Of a stretch of 64,000 bases of DNA, positions 25,432-34,028 are shown piece after piece. Position 1 is the first letter of the stretch, and every line of letters starts with the position of its first letter. Origin of the DNA: Bradyrhizobium sp. JYMT SZCCT0428 (GTDB lineage Bacteria; Pseudomonadota; Alphaproteobacteria; Rhizobiales; Xanthobacteraceae); contig NZ_JAFCLS010000039.1 in assembly GCF_018131075.1 (NCBI RefSeq), positions 18,683 through 82,682 on the forward strand. Direction: 5' to 3'. The notes under the pieces were generated by a model, which saw only the letters and a list, made by a program, of their open reading frames with translations, did not search any database and was not told where the DNA came from. The position numbers and the translations under genes are program-made.

Positions 25432-27015
25432 CTACTGTGCAAGCGGAGCCATCATGGGATCCTGGCCGATCTTGATAAGGCCTTTGAGCGTGAACTCGCC
25501 GGTCGCCAACTCTTCCTTGGTCGGCGGGGAAGCGATCACGCTGTCGGTCGCAAACTTAGCGAGATTAAAAAGGGTCTCGGCCACAATACGGCTGCCAACA
25601 GGGCCCAGATGCTGGCCGTCAGGTCCGCCTGGTTTCGGGGCGCCTGCCTCAGCGAGGATATAGAACCATAACGGGGTCCTCTCGAAGAGGCCCGCCGCTT
25701 CGATCGTCGCGCTCAGTCCGGACGGAGTTGCGCTCTTGATCACGTCGCGCGAGAGCGGCGGAACGCCCATGCGGTTGGCGACCGCCTGCCCGGTCGGCAG
25801 CCCCAGCAGATAGCCGCGAAGCAGGTTCCGCGCCGCGAGTTTTCCCATCAGGGTAGCAATCGGGTTGCCCTGGACGTCGCGCAAACTGCCGAGTTCTGGG
25901 GTCAGGTTGGCGTCGATCCGGCGCGCCGGATTGATCGATGCCTTGTTGGCGTCGGTGCCGAAGAAGCGCGGCCACTCGATGATCCAATTATCCGGCAATG
26001 TCGGAAACTCCCCGTCCTGCCCGGGACCCGGTTGCAGATCGCCGGACAGCGCCGTGAAGGTGAAGAGGAAGTTGAAGGTTGCCGGGATTCCATCGGGATT
26101 GAAGGTCGAGTTGTGCGAGTAATCGGCCCGGATCATCGAATGCCCAAACCGATATGCAGCGGTGGAGAATTCAAGCGGCATGAACAGGTCTTTGGCGCTT
26201 GCCACTTTCCAGAGCTTTGGTCCGTTGTCGAGGACGTCCTTGACGACGGTTGGGTCGCAGACGCGTGGCAGGAAATCTTGCAGTACCGCCCATTGATAAC
26301 GACGCCGGATCATGGTTTTTGCCGACGCGCCGTCCGCGCCCCGCTGCATCAGTTCGTTGTGTGAGCGCAATATCCCGACATGCAATTGGGCGACCAGCAG
26401 GTTCTCGTCGTTGCGCGGATCGCCGATCAGCGCCTGGCGATCCAGATCCTTTTCGTCATCCGTGACCGGATTTGGGATAAGTGGCCGCCGCGGCAGGTCG
26501 TGCTTCTTGCTCGCGGTGCGGATCGTGCCAAACGGCGCCGGCGATACGTCGCCAAGCTCCATCTCGCCGTTCTCTTGCGTGGCATCCTGCGCCAACCCGC
26601 CGTAAACACTGTCGAGGTCGAGGATCGCCGTGCGGGCGTTGCTAACCCTGGCGATCGCGTCGCCCTGCGAAAGAGGGATGAAGGTCGATGCCTCGATGAT
26701 GTCGGACACGCCCGGCGCCTGGATCGCCGGATCGAAAACTGTCTTGGTGATGTCGTGATCGATGAACTGCCCGAAATAGGTATAGGCGGCGGGAATCTGG
26801 CTCTGCTCGTTCGACGGGTCCTCCGCCATCGCGAATCCCAGCTTGGACAGTGCATCGATGGTGATCGGACCTTCCGGCAGTCGGTTGGCAGGATCGCCGG
26901 CGAGATCACCGAACATAAATCCAACGGTGGGTTTCACCGGCGCACCTGGCAGCGCCTTGGGCAGGGACTTCGCTTCTAAGGATGAGATTGGTTCGCCATG
27001 ATAACGCGCGCGCAT
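25432..27015 (-). CDS. Animal-type haem peroxidase
   Basis: A 527-residue member of the peroxidase-cyclooxygenase superfamily. The distal haem site FGQFIDHDIT (81-90) supplies His87 and the calcium ligand Asp88; the catalytic arginine is Arg201 in GDPRNDENLL, followed by the expected LHVGILRSHN; the proximal haem ligand is His292 in YRFGHSMIRADY. These are the landmarks of myeloperoxidase-like enzymes, so it probably binds haem and oxidises halide, phenolic or lipid substrates using peroxide. No signal peptide is evident. ATG 27015 follows GGGAGAG, and the upstream region is AT-rich. It is the first gene of the operon with the C25 peptidase. Confidence 0.88.
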   Translation of the reverse strand: MRARYHGEPISSLEAKSLPKALPGAPVKPTVGFMFGDLAGDPANRLPEGPITIDALSKLGFAMAEDPSNEQSQIPAAYTYFGQFIDHDITKTVFDPAIQAPGVSDIIEASTFIPLSQGDAIARVSNARTAILDLDSVYGGLAQDATQENGEMELGDVSPAPFGTIRTASKKHDLPRRPLIPNPVTDDEKDLDRQALIGDPRNDENLLVAQLHVGILRSHNELMQRGADGASAKTMIRRRYQWAVLQDFLPRVCDPTVVKDVLDNGPKLWKVASAKDLFMPLEFSTAAYRFGHSMIRADYSHNSTFNPDGIPATFNFLFTFTALSGDLQPGPGQDGEFPTLPDNWIIEWPRFFGTDANKASINPARRIDANLTPELGSLRDVQGNPIATLMGKLAARNLLRGYLLGLPTGQAVANRMGVPPLSRDVIKSATPSGLSATIEAAGLFERTPLWFYILAEAGAPKPGGPDGQHLGPVGSRIVAETLFNLAKFATDSVIASPPTKEELATGEFTLKGLIKIGQDPMMAPLAQ

Positions 27016-27177
27016 TCGTGCTCTCCCTGAAAGTCATTAGGTAATAATAACAATTAATAGTTGCGACTTCCAGAGGTTGCGTCAAGCAGATTATGCCCGC
27101 AGCGGCTAAATACCGCCTCTCCGGATGGAATTCCATTCCGGACCTTCGGAGATGCGATTTGCGCGCCCGTTTCGGAG

Positions 27178-28470
27178 TCAGGACGCCGCTGTTACGCCCG
27201 CTTTCGCGGCGCGCCGCTTCAACAATTCCTGCTCGCGCTTGTTGCCGGCGAGACTGGCAGCCGCCTCGAACGCGGCGCGCGCTTCCTCGAAGCGGCCGAG
27301 CTTGTGCAGGAGATCGCCGCGAACGCTTCCCAGCAGATGATAGGCCTTCAGCGCGGGCTCGTGCGCGAGACGGTCCACGATCACGAGCGCTGCCGCCGGT
27401 CCCTCGGCCATGCCGACCGCAACGGCGCGGTTGAGTTCGATGATGGGCGAGCGCACCAGAGCCGCCAGTTCAGCGTAAAGCTCCGCAATGCGCGGCCAGG
27501 GTGTCTCATCGGGCGTCGATGCCTGAACGTGGCAGGCGATAATCGCCGCCTGCAGGGCATAGAAACCGGCGGCGCCGCCGAGTTCGTGCGCCCGCGCCAG
27601 TGCCGACATGCCGCGGCGGATCTGGAGCTGGTCCCACAGTCCGCGGTTCTGGTCCATCAGCAGGATCGGATCGCCGGCTTGATCGGTGCGCGCGGCGATG
27701 CGCGAGGCATTCAATTCCATCAGCGCCAGCAGGCCGTGCGCCTCGGACTCCTGCGGTGCGATCGAGGTCAGCACACGGCCCATGCGCAGCGCATCGTTGC
27801 AGAGCTGCGGCCGCAGCCATTCGTCGCCGCGGGCTGCCGTATAGCCCTCGTTGAAGATGAGGTAGACGACCTCAAGCACGGAAGCGAGCCTTTCGGAAAG
27901 CTCCTCGCCGCGCGGGGTCTCGTAAGCGAGACCTGATTCCGAAAGCGTCCGCTTTGCCCGCACGATCCTTTGAGCAATGGTCGCCTCCGGCAGCAGGAAG
28001 GCGCGTGCGATCTCGTCGGTGGTCAGGCCGCAGATCATCCGCAGCGCCAGCGCGGCGCGGGCTTCGCGCGACAGACGCGGATGGCAGGCGGTGAAGATCA
28101 GCCGCAGCAATTCGTCGCCGATATCGTCGTCGAGCGCGCTGTCGAAATCGGGCATGGCCTGCTGTTCCTGCTCCATGTCCCGCGCCACGATCTCGTGCTT
28201 GCGGGTGAGCATCTGGCGGCGGCGCAGCTGATCCAGCGCCCGCCTTTTGGCGATCGCCATCAGCCAGGCGCCGGGCTTTTCCGGAACGCCCGTCACCGGC
28301 CAATGCTCGATCGCCGCCAGCAGCGCTTCCTGCGTCAGGTCTTCGGCCAGCGGCACGTCGCGCAGCATCCGCGACAGGCTGGTGAGCAGCCGCGGCTGCT
28401 CGATGCGCCAGACGGCGACGACGGTGCGATGGATGTCGGCGGCGGTCATCGCCGCCGACGGTGCTTGCAT
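27178..28470 (-). CDS. ECF sigma factor with C-terminal TPR/DUF6596 domain (ECF42-like)
   Basis: A 430-residue sigma factor. Region 2 (about 15-90) includes LAEDLTQEALLAAIEHWP and AWLMAIAKRRALDQLRRRQ; region 4 (about 130-185) includes ALALRMICGLTTDEIARAFL and ATIAQRIVRAKRTL. The C-terminal half is the helical domain (EVVYLIFNEGYTAA; HGLLALMELNASR) found in ECF42-type factors, which lack an anti-sigma gene and sit with YciI/DGPF proteins. Exactly two such genes lie just upstream on the same strand. Start ATG 28470 is 10 bp from the stop of the preceding gene; ATG 28449 is an alternative. Target promoters are unknown. Confidence 0.9.
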   Translation of the reverse strand: MQAPSAAMTAADIHRTVVAVWRIEQPRLLTSLSRMLRDVPLAEDLTQEALLAAIEHWPVTGVPEKPGAWLMAIAKRRALDQLRRRQMLTRKHEIVARDMEQEQQAMPDFDSALDDDIGDELLRLIFTACHPRLSREARAALALRMICGLTTDEIARAFLLPEATIAQRIVRAKRTLSESGLAYETPRGEELSERLASVLEVVYLIFNEGYTAARGDEWLRPQLCNDALRMGRVLTSIAPQESEAHGLLALMELNASRIAARTDQAGDPILLMDQNRGLWDQLQIRRGMSALARAHELGGAAGFYALQAAIIACHVQASTPDETPWPRIAELYAELAALVRSPIIELNRAVAVGMAEGPAAALVIVDRLAHEPALKAYHLLGSVRGDLLHKLGRFEEARAAFEAAASLAGNKREQELLKRRAAKAGVTAAS

Positions 28471-28480
28471 GGTGTGGGAT

Positions 28481-28867
28481 TCAAGAGGCGGCCCGCGCGC
28501 TGACCGAGCAGGCCGCCTCCCAATCCGCCGTCACAAAAGCGCGGACTTCGCACGTGCCCTCCCAACCCGGCATGTAATCGCGGTGAACCTGCATGAACTC
28601 GACCGCCTTCTCGATCGCCTCCTGCTTGTCGCGGAGTTCGAAGATCGCATAGCCGCCGATCACTTCCTTGGCTTCGACGAACGGCCCGTCGACGACACCA
28701 AGCCTGCCATCCGTGATCCGTACCTGCGCGCCCAACGTCCTAGGTTGTAGCGCACCGCTGGTGACCATGCGGCCGGCCTTGATTTCGCGTTCGGCAAGCT
28801 TGTGCACGGCCGCCATCAATTCGGGCGTCGGCGGTGTGGGGTGGACAACGATATACATGAAGCGCAT
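28481..28867 (-). CDS. YciI-like (DGPF domain) protein
   Basis: A 128-residue cytosolic alpha-beta plait protein beginning MRFMYIVVHPTPPTPELM. The central DGPFVEAKEVIGGYAIFEL gives the DGPF name. It probably forms a dimer with a hydrophobic cleft; the biochemical role of the family is not established, but it typically accompanies ECF42 sigma factors. Its stop is 10 bp before the sigma factor start, so they share a transcript. It is a clear paralogue of the next gene upstream (28940). Confidence 0.85.
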   Translation of the reverse strand: MRFMYIVVHPTPPTPELMAAVHKLAEREIKAGRMVTSGALQPRTLGAQVRITDGRLGVVDGPFVEAKEVIGGYAIFELRDKQEAIEKAVEFMQVHRDYMPGWEGTCEVRAFVTADWEAACSVSARAAS

Positions 28868-28939
28868 GTGAAGAGCTCCCTTGTGAGTTAGCCACCGCTA
28901 TCGCTGGTTAGCGGCGGCCGGGATGGCGAACGGCGATGA

Positions 28940-29311
28940 TCAGGAACACTCGCCCGGCGCGCCGTCGAAGAACGCGCGAATCTCGCACGTCCCTTCCCAG
29001 CCCGGCATGTGATCGACGTGGAGCTGCATGAATTCCTTCGCCAGCGCCACCGCCTCTTCCTTGCTGCGCAGTTCTGATATCGCGTAGCCGCCGATCACTT
29101 CCTTGGCCTCCACAAACGGGCCATCGACGACGCTGAGCTTGCCGTCGGTGATGCGCACCTGCGCGCCCATCGCCAGCGGCATCAACCCGCCGGTGTCCAG
29201 CATGCGGCCGGCCTTGATTTCCCTGTCGGCGAGCTTGTTCATCGCCTCCATCATTGCTGCCGGCGGCTCTGCGGGCGGATGGGACGACATGACGATCGAC
29301 ATGAAGCGCAT
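28940..29311 (-). CDS. YciI-like (DGPF domain) protein, paralogue of the neighbour
   Basis: A 123-residue protein from ATG 29311 (MRFMSIVMSSHPPAEPP) preceded by CAGGAG. It shares MRFM, DREIKAGRM-type, RITDGKLSVVDGPFVEAKEV and MPGWEGTCEIRAF segments with the protein 72 bp downstream, indicating a tandem duplication. First gene of the three-gene ECF set. As above, the biochemical role is unknown; a regulatory or detoxifying function linked to the sigma factor is inferred. Confidence 0.85.
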   Translation of the reverse strand: MRFMSIVMSSHPPAEPPAAMMEAMNKLADREIKAGRMLDTGGLMPLAMGAQVRITDGKLSVVDGPFVEAKEVIGGYAISELRSKEEAVALAKEFMQLHVDHMPGWEGTCEIRAFFDGAPGECS

Positions 29312-29481
29312 GAAAAACTCCTGTTTGAGGCGAGCCGCAGGCACCCAGCCCGCGGAACTGTCCCGCTATTCAAGACGACGAACGGGATTGCCGGGAATCG
29401 ACAGGGGTTTTGAGAATTTTTCGAGAGGGCCAATGGACGCGGCGATCCCAGATCAGCGCGGACTCGGCAGTAATATCGGCC

Positions 29482-30555
29482 TCATCCAGCGCAAAACAGG
29501 CGGTTTCGATCCGCGCCGCCGCGCAAATAGGTCGTCAACGCCAATATTTCCGGTTCGGCCAGATCCTGGCGCAATGGGACGCCGGGGAATTCCCGCGCCA
29601 TCATGGCCTTTGCCGCCTCGGGCTGCTCGCCCTTGACCACCACGGTGAGATATCTTGCAACCGCCTTGACCTCGCGCCGCTCCTGAACGGTCCTGGGCTG
29701 CGGCAGCTTTGCCAGCGATCCGGTCATCAGGTCCTCAAGCGCGACCCCGGCAAGCCGACGCTGGGCGGGATCGGGATCATCGGCCATTGGGCGGTTCGCG
29801 TAGGTCAGTGCGGTCAAGTAGTAGTGCGCAGCCGCGATGTAGTCGCGGACCGCGGGCAGCATCGGCTTGTCATTGCGCAGCGGCATCAACCTGACGTCTC
29901 CGCCGGTGGCGGAAGCGAGATAGCAGCGCCAATGCTGCAGGGCGGAGAGGTTGGACACCATGATGCCCGCGCGCAGCCGGCGCAATTTCTCGGGCGCTAT
30001 CTTGACGAAGGCGCGTGGCTCCTCGCCTGCGGCCCGACGCAACAAAAGCATGCCGTCGTCCACATCCACCCGACCCTCGACCATCCAGGCACTTGTTGCG
30101 CTCACGCTGCGCGCGCGGATGATCGGATCGCCACGCGGCGAGTCAATTCGGTTCGCCGCTGTACTGATTTCGCTGAGCAGGAGTTTGTTGCCGGGCTCAA
30201 AAGTCTGTCCGTTGCTGGTGGCGCGGGTCGAACCTGAAAGCGTGAGCCGTCCGGTGGCAATCAGCGGAGCATCGCTGCAGAGATTTTCCTTGGCGCAATA
30301 GCCGGGATCGATACCGTAAAATCCCATCATGCGGTTCTCGAACCGCCCGTCGCCCTCAATGATGACAAGCTCCTCCATCGGCACGATGGTGCCGTCCCGC
30401 CACAGCGGCGGAAAGGCGATGTTGTCGACCGCGATCCACCAGCCTGCTAGCTGGGGCGGAACCGATGACTGCGCCGAAGCCGATCCAGCGGCCATCAAAA
30501 CCAGCAGCGTAGTGGGCGCCATCAACATGCGCCTGACATAGCCAAAGAGCGACAT
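29482..30555 (-). CDS. Secreted protein of unknown function
   Basis: A 357-residue exported protein, signal peptide MSLFGYVRRMLMAPTTLLVL to AGSASAQ. The mature part begins with SSVPPQLAGWWIAVDN and has many beta-rich stretches followed by a helical half with a possible conserved LSALQHWRCYLAS segment. No motif is recognised. Two cysteines, near residues 86 and 91 (YCAKENLC), could pair. It lies 177 bp downstream of the AprI-like gene on the same strand and may belong with it. Confidence 0.6.
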   Translation of the reverse strand: MSLFGYVRRMLMAPTTLLVLMAAGSASAQSSVPPQLAGWWIAVDNIAFPPLWRDGTIVPMEELVIIEGDGRFENRMMGFYGIDPGYCAKENLCSDAPLIATGRLTLSGSTRATSNGQTFEPGNKLLLSEISTAANRIDSPRGDPIIRARSVSATSAWMVEGRVDVDDGMLLLRRAAGEEPRAFVKIAPEKLRRLRAGIMVSNLSALQHWRCYLASATGGDVRLMPLRNDKPMLPAVRDYIAAAHYYLTALTYANRPMADDPDPAQRRLAGVALEDLMTGSLAKLPQPRTVQERREVKAVARYLTVVVKGEQPEAAKAMMAREFPGVPLRQDLAEPEILALTTYLRGGADRNRLFCAG

Positions 30556-30732
30556 GACTGATCCCTACGGTTCCCGGCCCGCCGCGGTTCAGCTTCCACA
30601 CGATCGAACCGCGTGCGCGGGACCTGGCGACACCAATTGGTGATCGCTGTGGCATAGTGGTTCGAAGAAAGGCGGCGACAGCGAAAAGGTTCCGCCGGAC
30701 CCTCCTGTCGTCGGGGTCGGCGCCGATGGTGC

Positions 30733-31449
30733 CTACTGTCCCCGGATCATGATCAGGGGATCGGCGCTGTCGGGCACCCGTCGCCATTGCGCATTGTCGT
30801 CGGCCTCGAACTGCCAGGTCTGGCCGCTGGCCGACAGCAATATCATCCGGCCGTGATCAAGCCGCCACTGGTTGGGCGCGAACGCCGCCACCGCAGGATC
30901 GCAGCGCGGCTTCAAAAATACCTGGAAATTATCGCCTGTCGCCTCGGTGTTGGTGAGCGTCAGGCCGCAGATCGCCTTGCCATTGCCGCGCACCATCGAC
31001 CAGTCGCCGATCATCTGGTCCATCGATTTGGCGAGCGAGCGGGCGGCCGCGAGATTCTGCAGGATGTAGACACCTTCGCCGGTCCGCAGCCCTTCGAAAA
31101 TGCCGCTCTCGACTTCGGTGAAATCGATCACCGGCTGGCCGGCGGCATCCTGCATCCGCACGATGTCGCCGAGGCCCTTGATACTCCAGGCGGTGATATC
31201 CTTGGTGAAGGGCAGCGCCGCCGCGCAGCTCGGCTCAAGTTCGAGCTTCAGGCCCTGCGGTGTCGCATCGCTCTTGAGCGTAACGACGCAGGTCTTGCTG
31301 CGCTCGGTGGTCGCAAGCTCCCACTGGCCGACCATGTCTTTCTGCAGGCTCGGAGCCGCCTGCGACCACGCAGGCGACCCTGGGGCAAGCAGAACGGCGA
31401 GCAGCGCTGATAGCACCGCAACCGCGACACCTGGGCGGCCAGCTTGCAT
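30733..31449 (-). CDS. AprI/Inh-family protease inhibitor with two tandem domains
   Basis: A 238-residue exported protein with signal peptide ending GSPAWSQ. Two copies of the AprI/Inh beta-barrel are visible: repeat 1 with VGQWELATTERSKTCVVTL (about 40-58) and repeat 2 with IGDWSMVRGNGKAICGLTL (about 147-166). Each has the Trp and Cys of the family; a paired cysteine follows in each repeat (PSCAAAL, KPRCDPA). Characterised members, such as Erwinia Inh, are single-domain and block serralysin-type metalloproteases in the periplasm. Its start overlaps the stop of the hydroxyacid dehydrogenase by ATGA, so it is the distal gene of that operon. No serralysin gene is seen here. Confidence 0.75.
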   Translation of the reverse strand: MQAGRPGVAVAVLSALLAVLLAPGSPAWSQAAPSLQKDMVGQWELATTERSKTCVVTLKSDATPQGLKLELEPSCAAALPFTKDITAWSIKGLGDIVRMQDAAGQPVIDFTEVESGIFEGLRTGEGVYILQNLAAARSLAKSMDQMIGDWSMVRGNGKAICGLTLTNTEATGDNFQVFLKPRCDPAVAAFAPNQWRLDHGRMILLSASGQTWQFEADDNAQWRRVPDSADPLIMIRGQ

Positions 31450-32438
31450 CAGCGCCCCTTCACCGGCGTTTCCGGCACGGGCGTCAGTGGCGCCTTGCCG
31501 GCAAACCAGTTCTTGATGTTATCGACCACGAGCTGATCCATGGCATTGCGCGTTACCACCGAGGCTGAGCCGATATGTGGCAGCAACACGACATTTTGCA
31601 TCGCCTTCAGTTCATCCGGCACGCTCGGCTCTTTGGCGAACACGTCGAGCCCCGCCGCCAGGATCGTTCCCGACTTCAGCGCCGCGACCAGCGCCTCTTC
31701 GTCGACCACCGAGCCGCGCGCCACGTTGATCAATACACCGCGCGGCCCAAGCGCCTTGAGGACGTCGGCATTGATCATCTTCGCGGTAGCGGCGCCGCCG
31801 GGCACGATCACGATCAGCGTGTCGACCGCCTTCGCCATCTCCATCAGGTCGCCATAGTGCTTGTAGGAGACGGCCGATGACGGATTGCGCGAATGATAGG
31901 AGACCGGCACCAGCGAAGCCTCCAGCCGGCGGCCGATCGCCTGGCCGATGCGACCCATGCCGACGATGCCAACCTTGCGGTCGCGCAGCGACCCGACGCT
32001 GAGCGGATAATTCTGCGTCTGCCACAGGCCCGAGCGCAGATAGCGATCGGCCTTGACGAATTCGCGCAAGGTCGAGATCAACAGCCCCATCGCGACGTCA
32101 GCGACCTCTTCGGTCAGCACGTCGGGCGTGTTGGTGACGACCACATTGTGTTCGCGCGAATAGTTGCAATCGACATGGTCGTAGCCGACGCCGAAGCTGG
32201 CGATAATCTCGAGCTTGGGAAAATGCGACAACGCCTTGGCGTCGGCCGGCACCGAATGATAGGTCACCGCCATGCCGCGGGTCTTGGCCAGCACGTCGGG
32301 CGTCAACCGTTCGAGATCCGCCCGGCTCTCCGCCTTGTGCAGTACATATTGGTCGGAAAAGCCGTTTTCGAGGATCGGCCTGATTGGCCCATAGACCAGC
32401 AAATCGATCTTTTCGGACGAAATATTCCCGGCAGCCAT
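31449..32438 (-). CDS. D-isomer-specific 2-hydroxyacid dehydrogenase
   Basis: A 329-residue cytosolic NAD(P)-dependent dehydrogenase. The nucleotide-binding motif is VGIVGMGRIGQAIGRRL (about 155-171); the catalytic Arg is in VARGSVVDEEAL, Glu in the FAKEPSVPDE segment and His in LLPHIGSAS. It interconverts a 2-hydroxyacid and 2-oxoacid, such as glyoxylate/glycolate or hydroxypyruvate/glycerate; the specific one is not readable. It overlaps the ABC permease stop on the upstream side (32438) and the AprI-like start downstream, so it is inside the transporter operon and may act on the imported compound. Confidence 0.88.
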   Translation of the reverse strand: MAAGNISSEKIDLLVYGPIRPILENGFSDQYVLHKAESRADLERLTPDVLAKTRGMAVTYHSVPADAKALSHFPKLEIIASFGVGYDHVDCNYSREHNVVVTNTPDVLTEEVADVAMGLLISTLREFVKADRYLRSGLWQTQNYPLSVGSLRDRKVGIVGMGRIGQAIGRRLEASLVPVSYHSRNPSSAVSYKHYGDLMEMAKAVDTLIVIVPGGAATAKMINADVLKALGPRGVLINVARGSVVDEEALVAALKSGTILAAGLDVFAKEPSVPDELKAMQNVVLLPHIGSASVVTRNAMDQLVVDNIKNWFAGKAPLTPVPETPVKGR

Positions 32439-33226
32439 CAGTTTTCCTTTCGAAGCGCGCTTTCATGCCAGCGCCGCAGTACCAGATGCGAAATTAGCGC
32501 CAGCAGGCCATAGATGACAATCCCGGCGACGGAGAGCAACAGCAGAGCGGCGAACATTCGGGGAATGTTGAGACGGTAGCCGGACTCGGCAATACGGAAC
32601 GCAAGGCCCGAGCCTGCGCCCGCCGTCCCGGCCGCGATTTCGGCGACCACTGCGCCAATCAGAGATAATCCGCCTGCGATCCGCAATCCACCGAGAATAT
32701 AGGGTAATGCTGCCGGCAATTTCAAATACCGCAGCGTCTGCAGCCGTGACGCGCCATAGAGGCTGAACAGGCCGGCCAGATTGCGGTCCACCGAATTGAG
32801 CCCGAGCGTGGTGTTGGACAGCACCGGAAAGAAGGCGACGATCCATGCGCAAACGATCACCGCGGTTTGTTGCTGCAAATAGATCAGCAGCAATGGCGCG
32901 ATCGCGATCACAGGCGTGACCTGCAGGATCACCGCATAGGGAAACAGCGAATATTCCAGCCATTTCGATTGATTGAACAACAGCGCCAGCGCGACGCCGC
33001 CGATGGCGGCGGCGATGAAGCCTTCCAGCGTGGTCAGCAAGGTGACGCCGAGGGATTCCGACAGCACCGGCCAGTCCGCGACCAGCGTCTGGAACACGGC
33101 TGACGGCCCCGGCAGCACATAGGGCTGGATATCGTTGACGCGCACCACCAGTTCCCACAACGCGATGCCGGCGGCGAGCACCACGACGGGTAGCAAAAAG
33201 CGAACAAAATCCCGTGAAGAACTCAT
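32438..33226 (-). CDS. ABC transporter permease, NitT/TauT type
   Basis: A 262-residue inner-membrane permease with about six helices starting MSSSRDFVRFLLPVVVLAAG. The EAA-type loop includes GASRLQTLRYLKLPAALPYI (about 172-191). It follows the ATP-binding gene through an ATGA overlap (33223-33226) and overlaps the dehydrogenase start at 32438. With its binding protein it would import an aromatic, sulphonate or pyrimidine-type compound. The longer in-frame extension upstream (to 33733) runs antisense-like through the ATPase gene frame and is not used. Confidence 0.85.
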   Translation of the reverse strand: MSSSRDFVRFLLPVVVLAAGIALWELVVRVNDIQPYVLPGPSAVFQTLVADWPVLSESLGVTLLTTLEGFIAAAIGGVALALLFNQSKWLEYSLFPYAVILQVTPVIAIAPLLLIYLQQQTAVIVCAWIVAFFPVLSNTTLGLNSVDRNLAGLFSLYGASRLQTLRYLKLPAALPYILGGLRIAGGLSLIGAVVAEIAAGTAGAGSGLAFRIAESGYRLNIPRMFAALLLLSVAGIVIYGLLALISHLVLRRWHESALRKEN

Positions 33227-34023
33227 GCGCTTGTTAGCTCCGAATAGGAGGGCACCAGCGCTTGTGAGACCTCGCGGCAATAGGCGGCATAGGAAGCCGA
33301 CATCCGGAAGTCCTCGACCCGCGGCTCCGGCGTGTCGATGCGAAATTCGGCGCTGACGCGCCCCGGCCGTGACGACATCACGACCACGCGCTGCGACAGA
33401 TACACCGACTCGAACACCGAATGGGTGACGAAGATGACCGTCATATTCAGCTTGCGCCACAGCTCCAGGAGATCGTTGTTGAGACGAAAGCGCGTGATCT
33501 CGTCGAGTGCGGCGAACGGCTCGTCCATCAGCAGGATATCCGGACGGGTGACCAGCGCTCGCGCCAGCGACACCCGCATCTTCATGCCGCCGGACAATTC
33601 GCGCGGGTATGCAGTGGCGAACTCCGACAGGGCCACCTGCGCCAGCGCCTCGCTGATCCGCCTGTCCGCTTCCGTCGCCGGCATGCCCGCGAGCTTCAGC
33701 GGCAGCCGGACATTGTCCTGCACGCTGGCCCACGGCATCAGGGTCGGCTCCTGAAACACAAAGCCGATGGCATGACCCGCGCGGGTTTCGTTCGCGCGGC
33801 GAGAAACGCCGACCACACCTGAACTCGGCGTGGTCAGTCCCGCAATCAGCCGCAAGGCGGTGGATTTGCCGCAGCCGGAGGGGCCGAGCAAGGAGACGAA
33901 TTCGCCACGCCTGACGTCGAGGTCGAGCGGTCCAAGCGCGGCCACGCCATTGTCATAGACCTTGGTAACGGCACCAAGGCGCACCGCCATCGCATCGGCT
34001 TCAGACAAAGCGGGACCGGCCAT
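33223..34023 (-). CDS. ABC transporter ATP-binding protein, NitT/TauT type
   Basis: A 266-residue ABC ATPase: Walker A GPSGCGKST (about 52-60), Q-loop FQEPTLMPW, signature LSGGMKMR, Walker B ILLMDEPFAAL, switch histidine in VTHSVFES. The Pro-Trp in the Q-loop region is typical of the TauB/SsuB group. ATG 34023 is preferred to the GTG at 34026. It lies 5 bp after the stop of the binding-protein gene, so the four transporter and enzyme genes read as one operon. Confidence 0.88.
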   Translation of the reverse strand: MAGPALSEADAMAVRLGAVTKVYDNGVAALGPLDLDVRRGEFVSLLGPSGCGKSTALRLIAGLTTPSSGVVGVSRRANETRAGHAIGFVFQEPTLMPWASVQDNVRLPLKLAGMPATEADRRISEALAQVALSEFATAYPRELSGGMKMRVSLARALVTRPDILLMDEPFAALDEITRFRLNNDLLELWRKLNMTVIFVTHSVFESVYLSQRVVVMSSRPGRVSAEFRIDTPEPRVEDFRMSASYAAYCREVSQALVPSYSELTSA

Positions 34024-34028
34024 CACGC

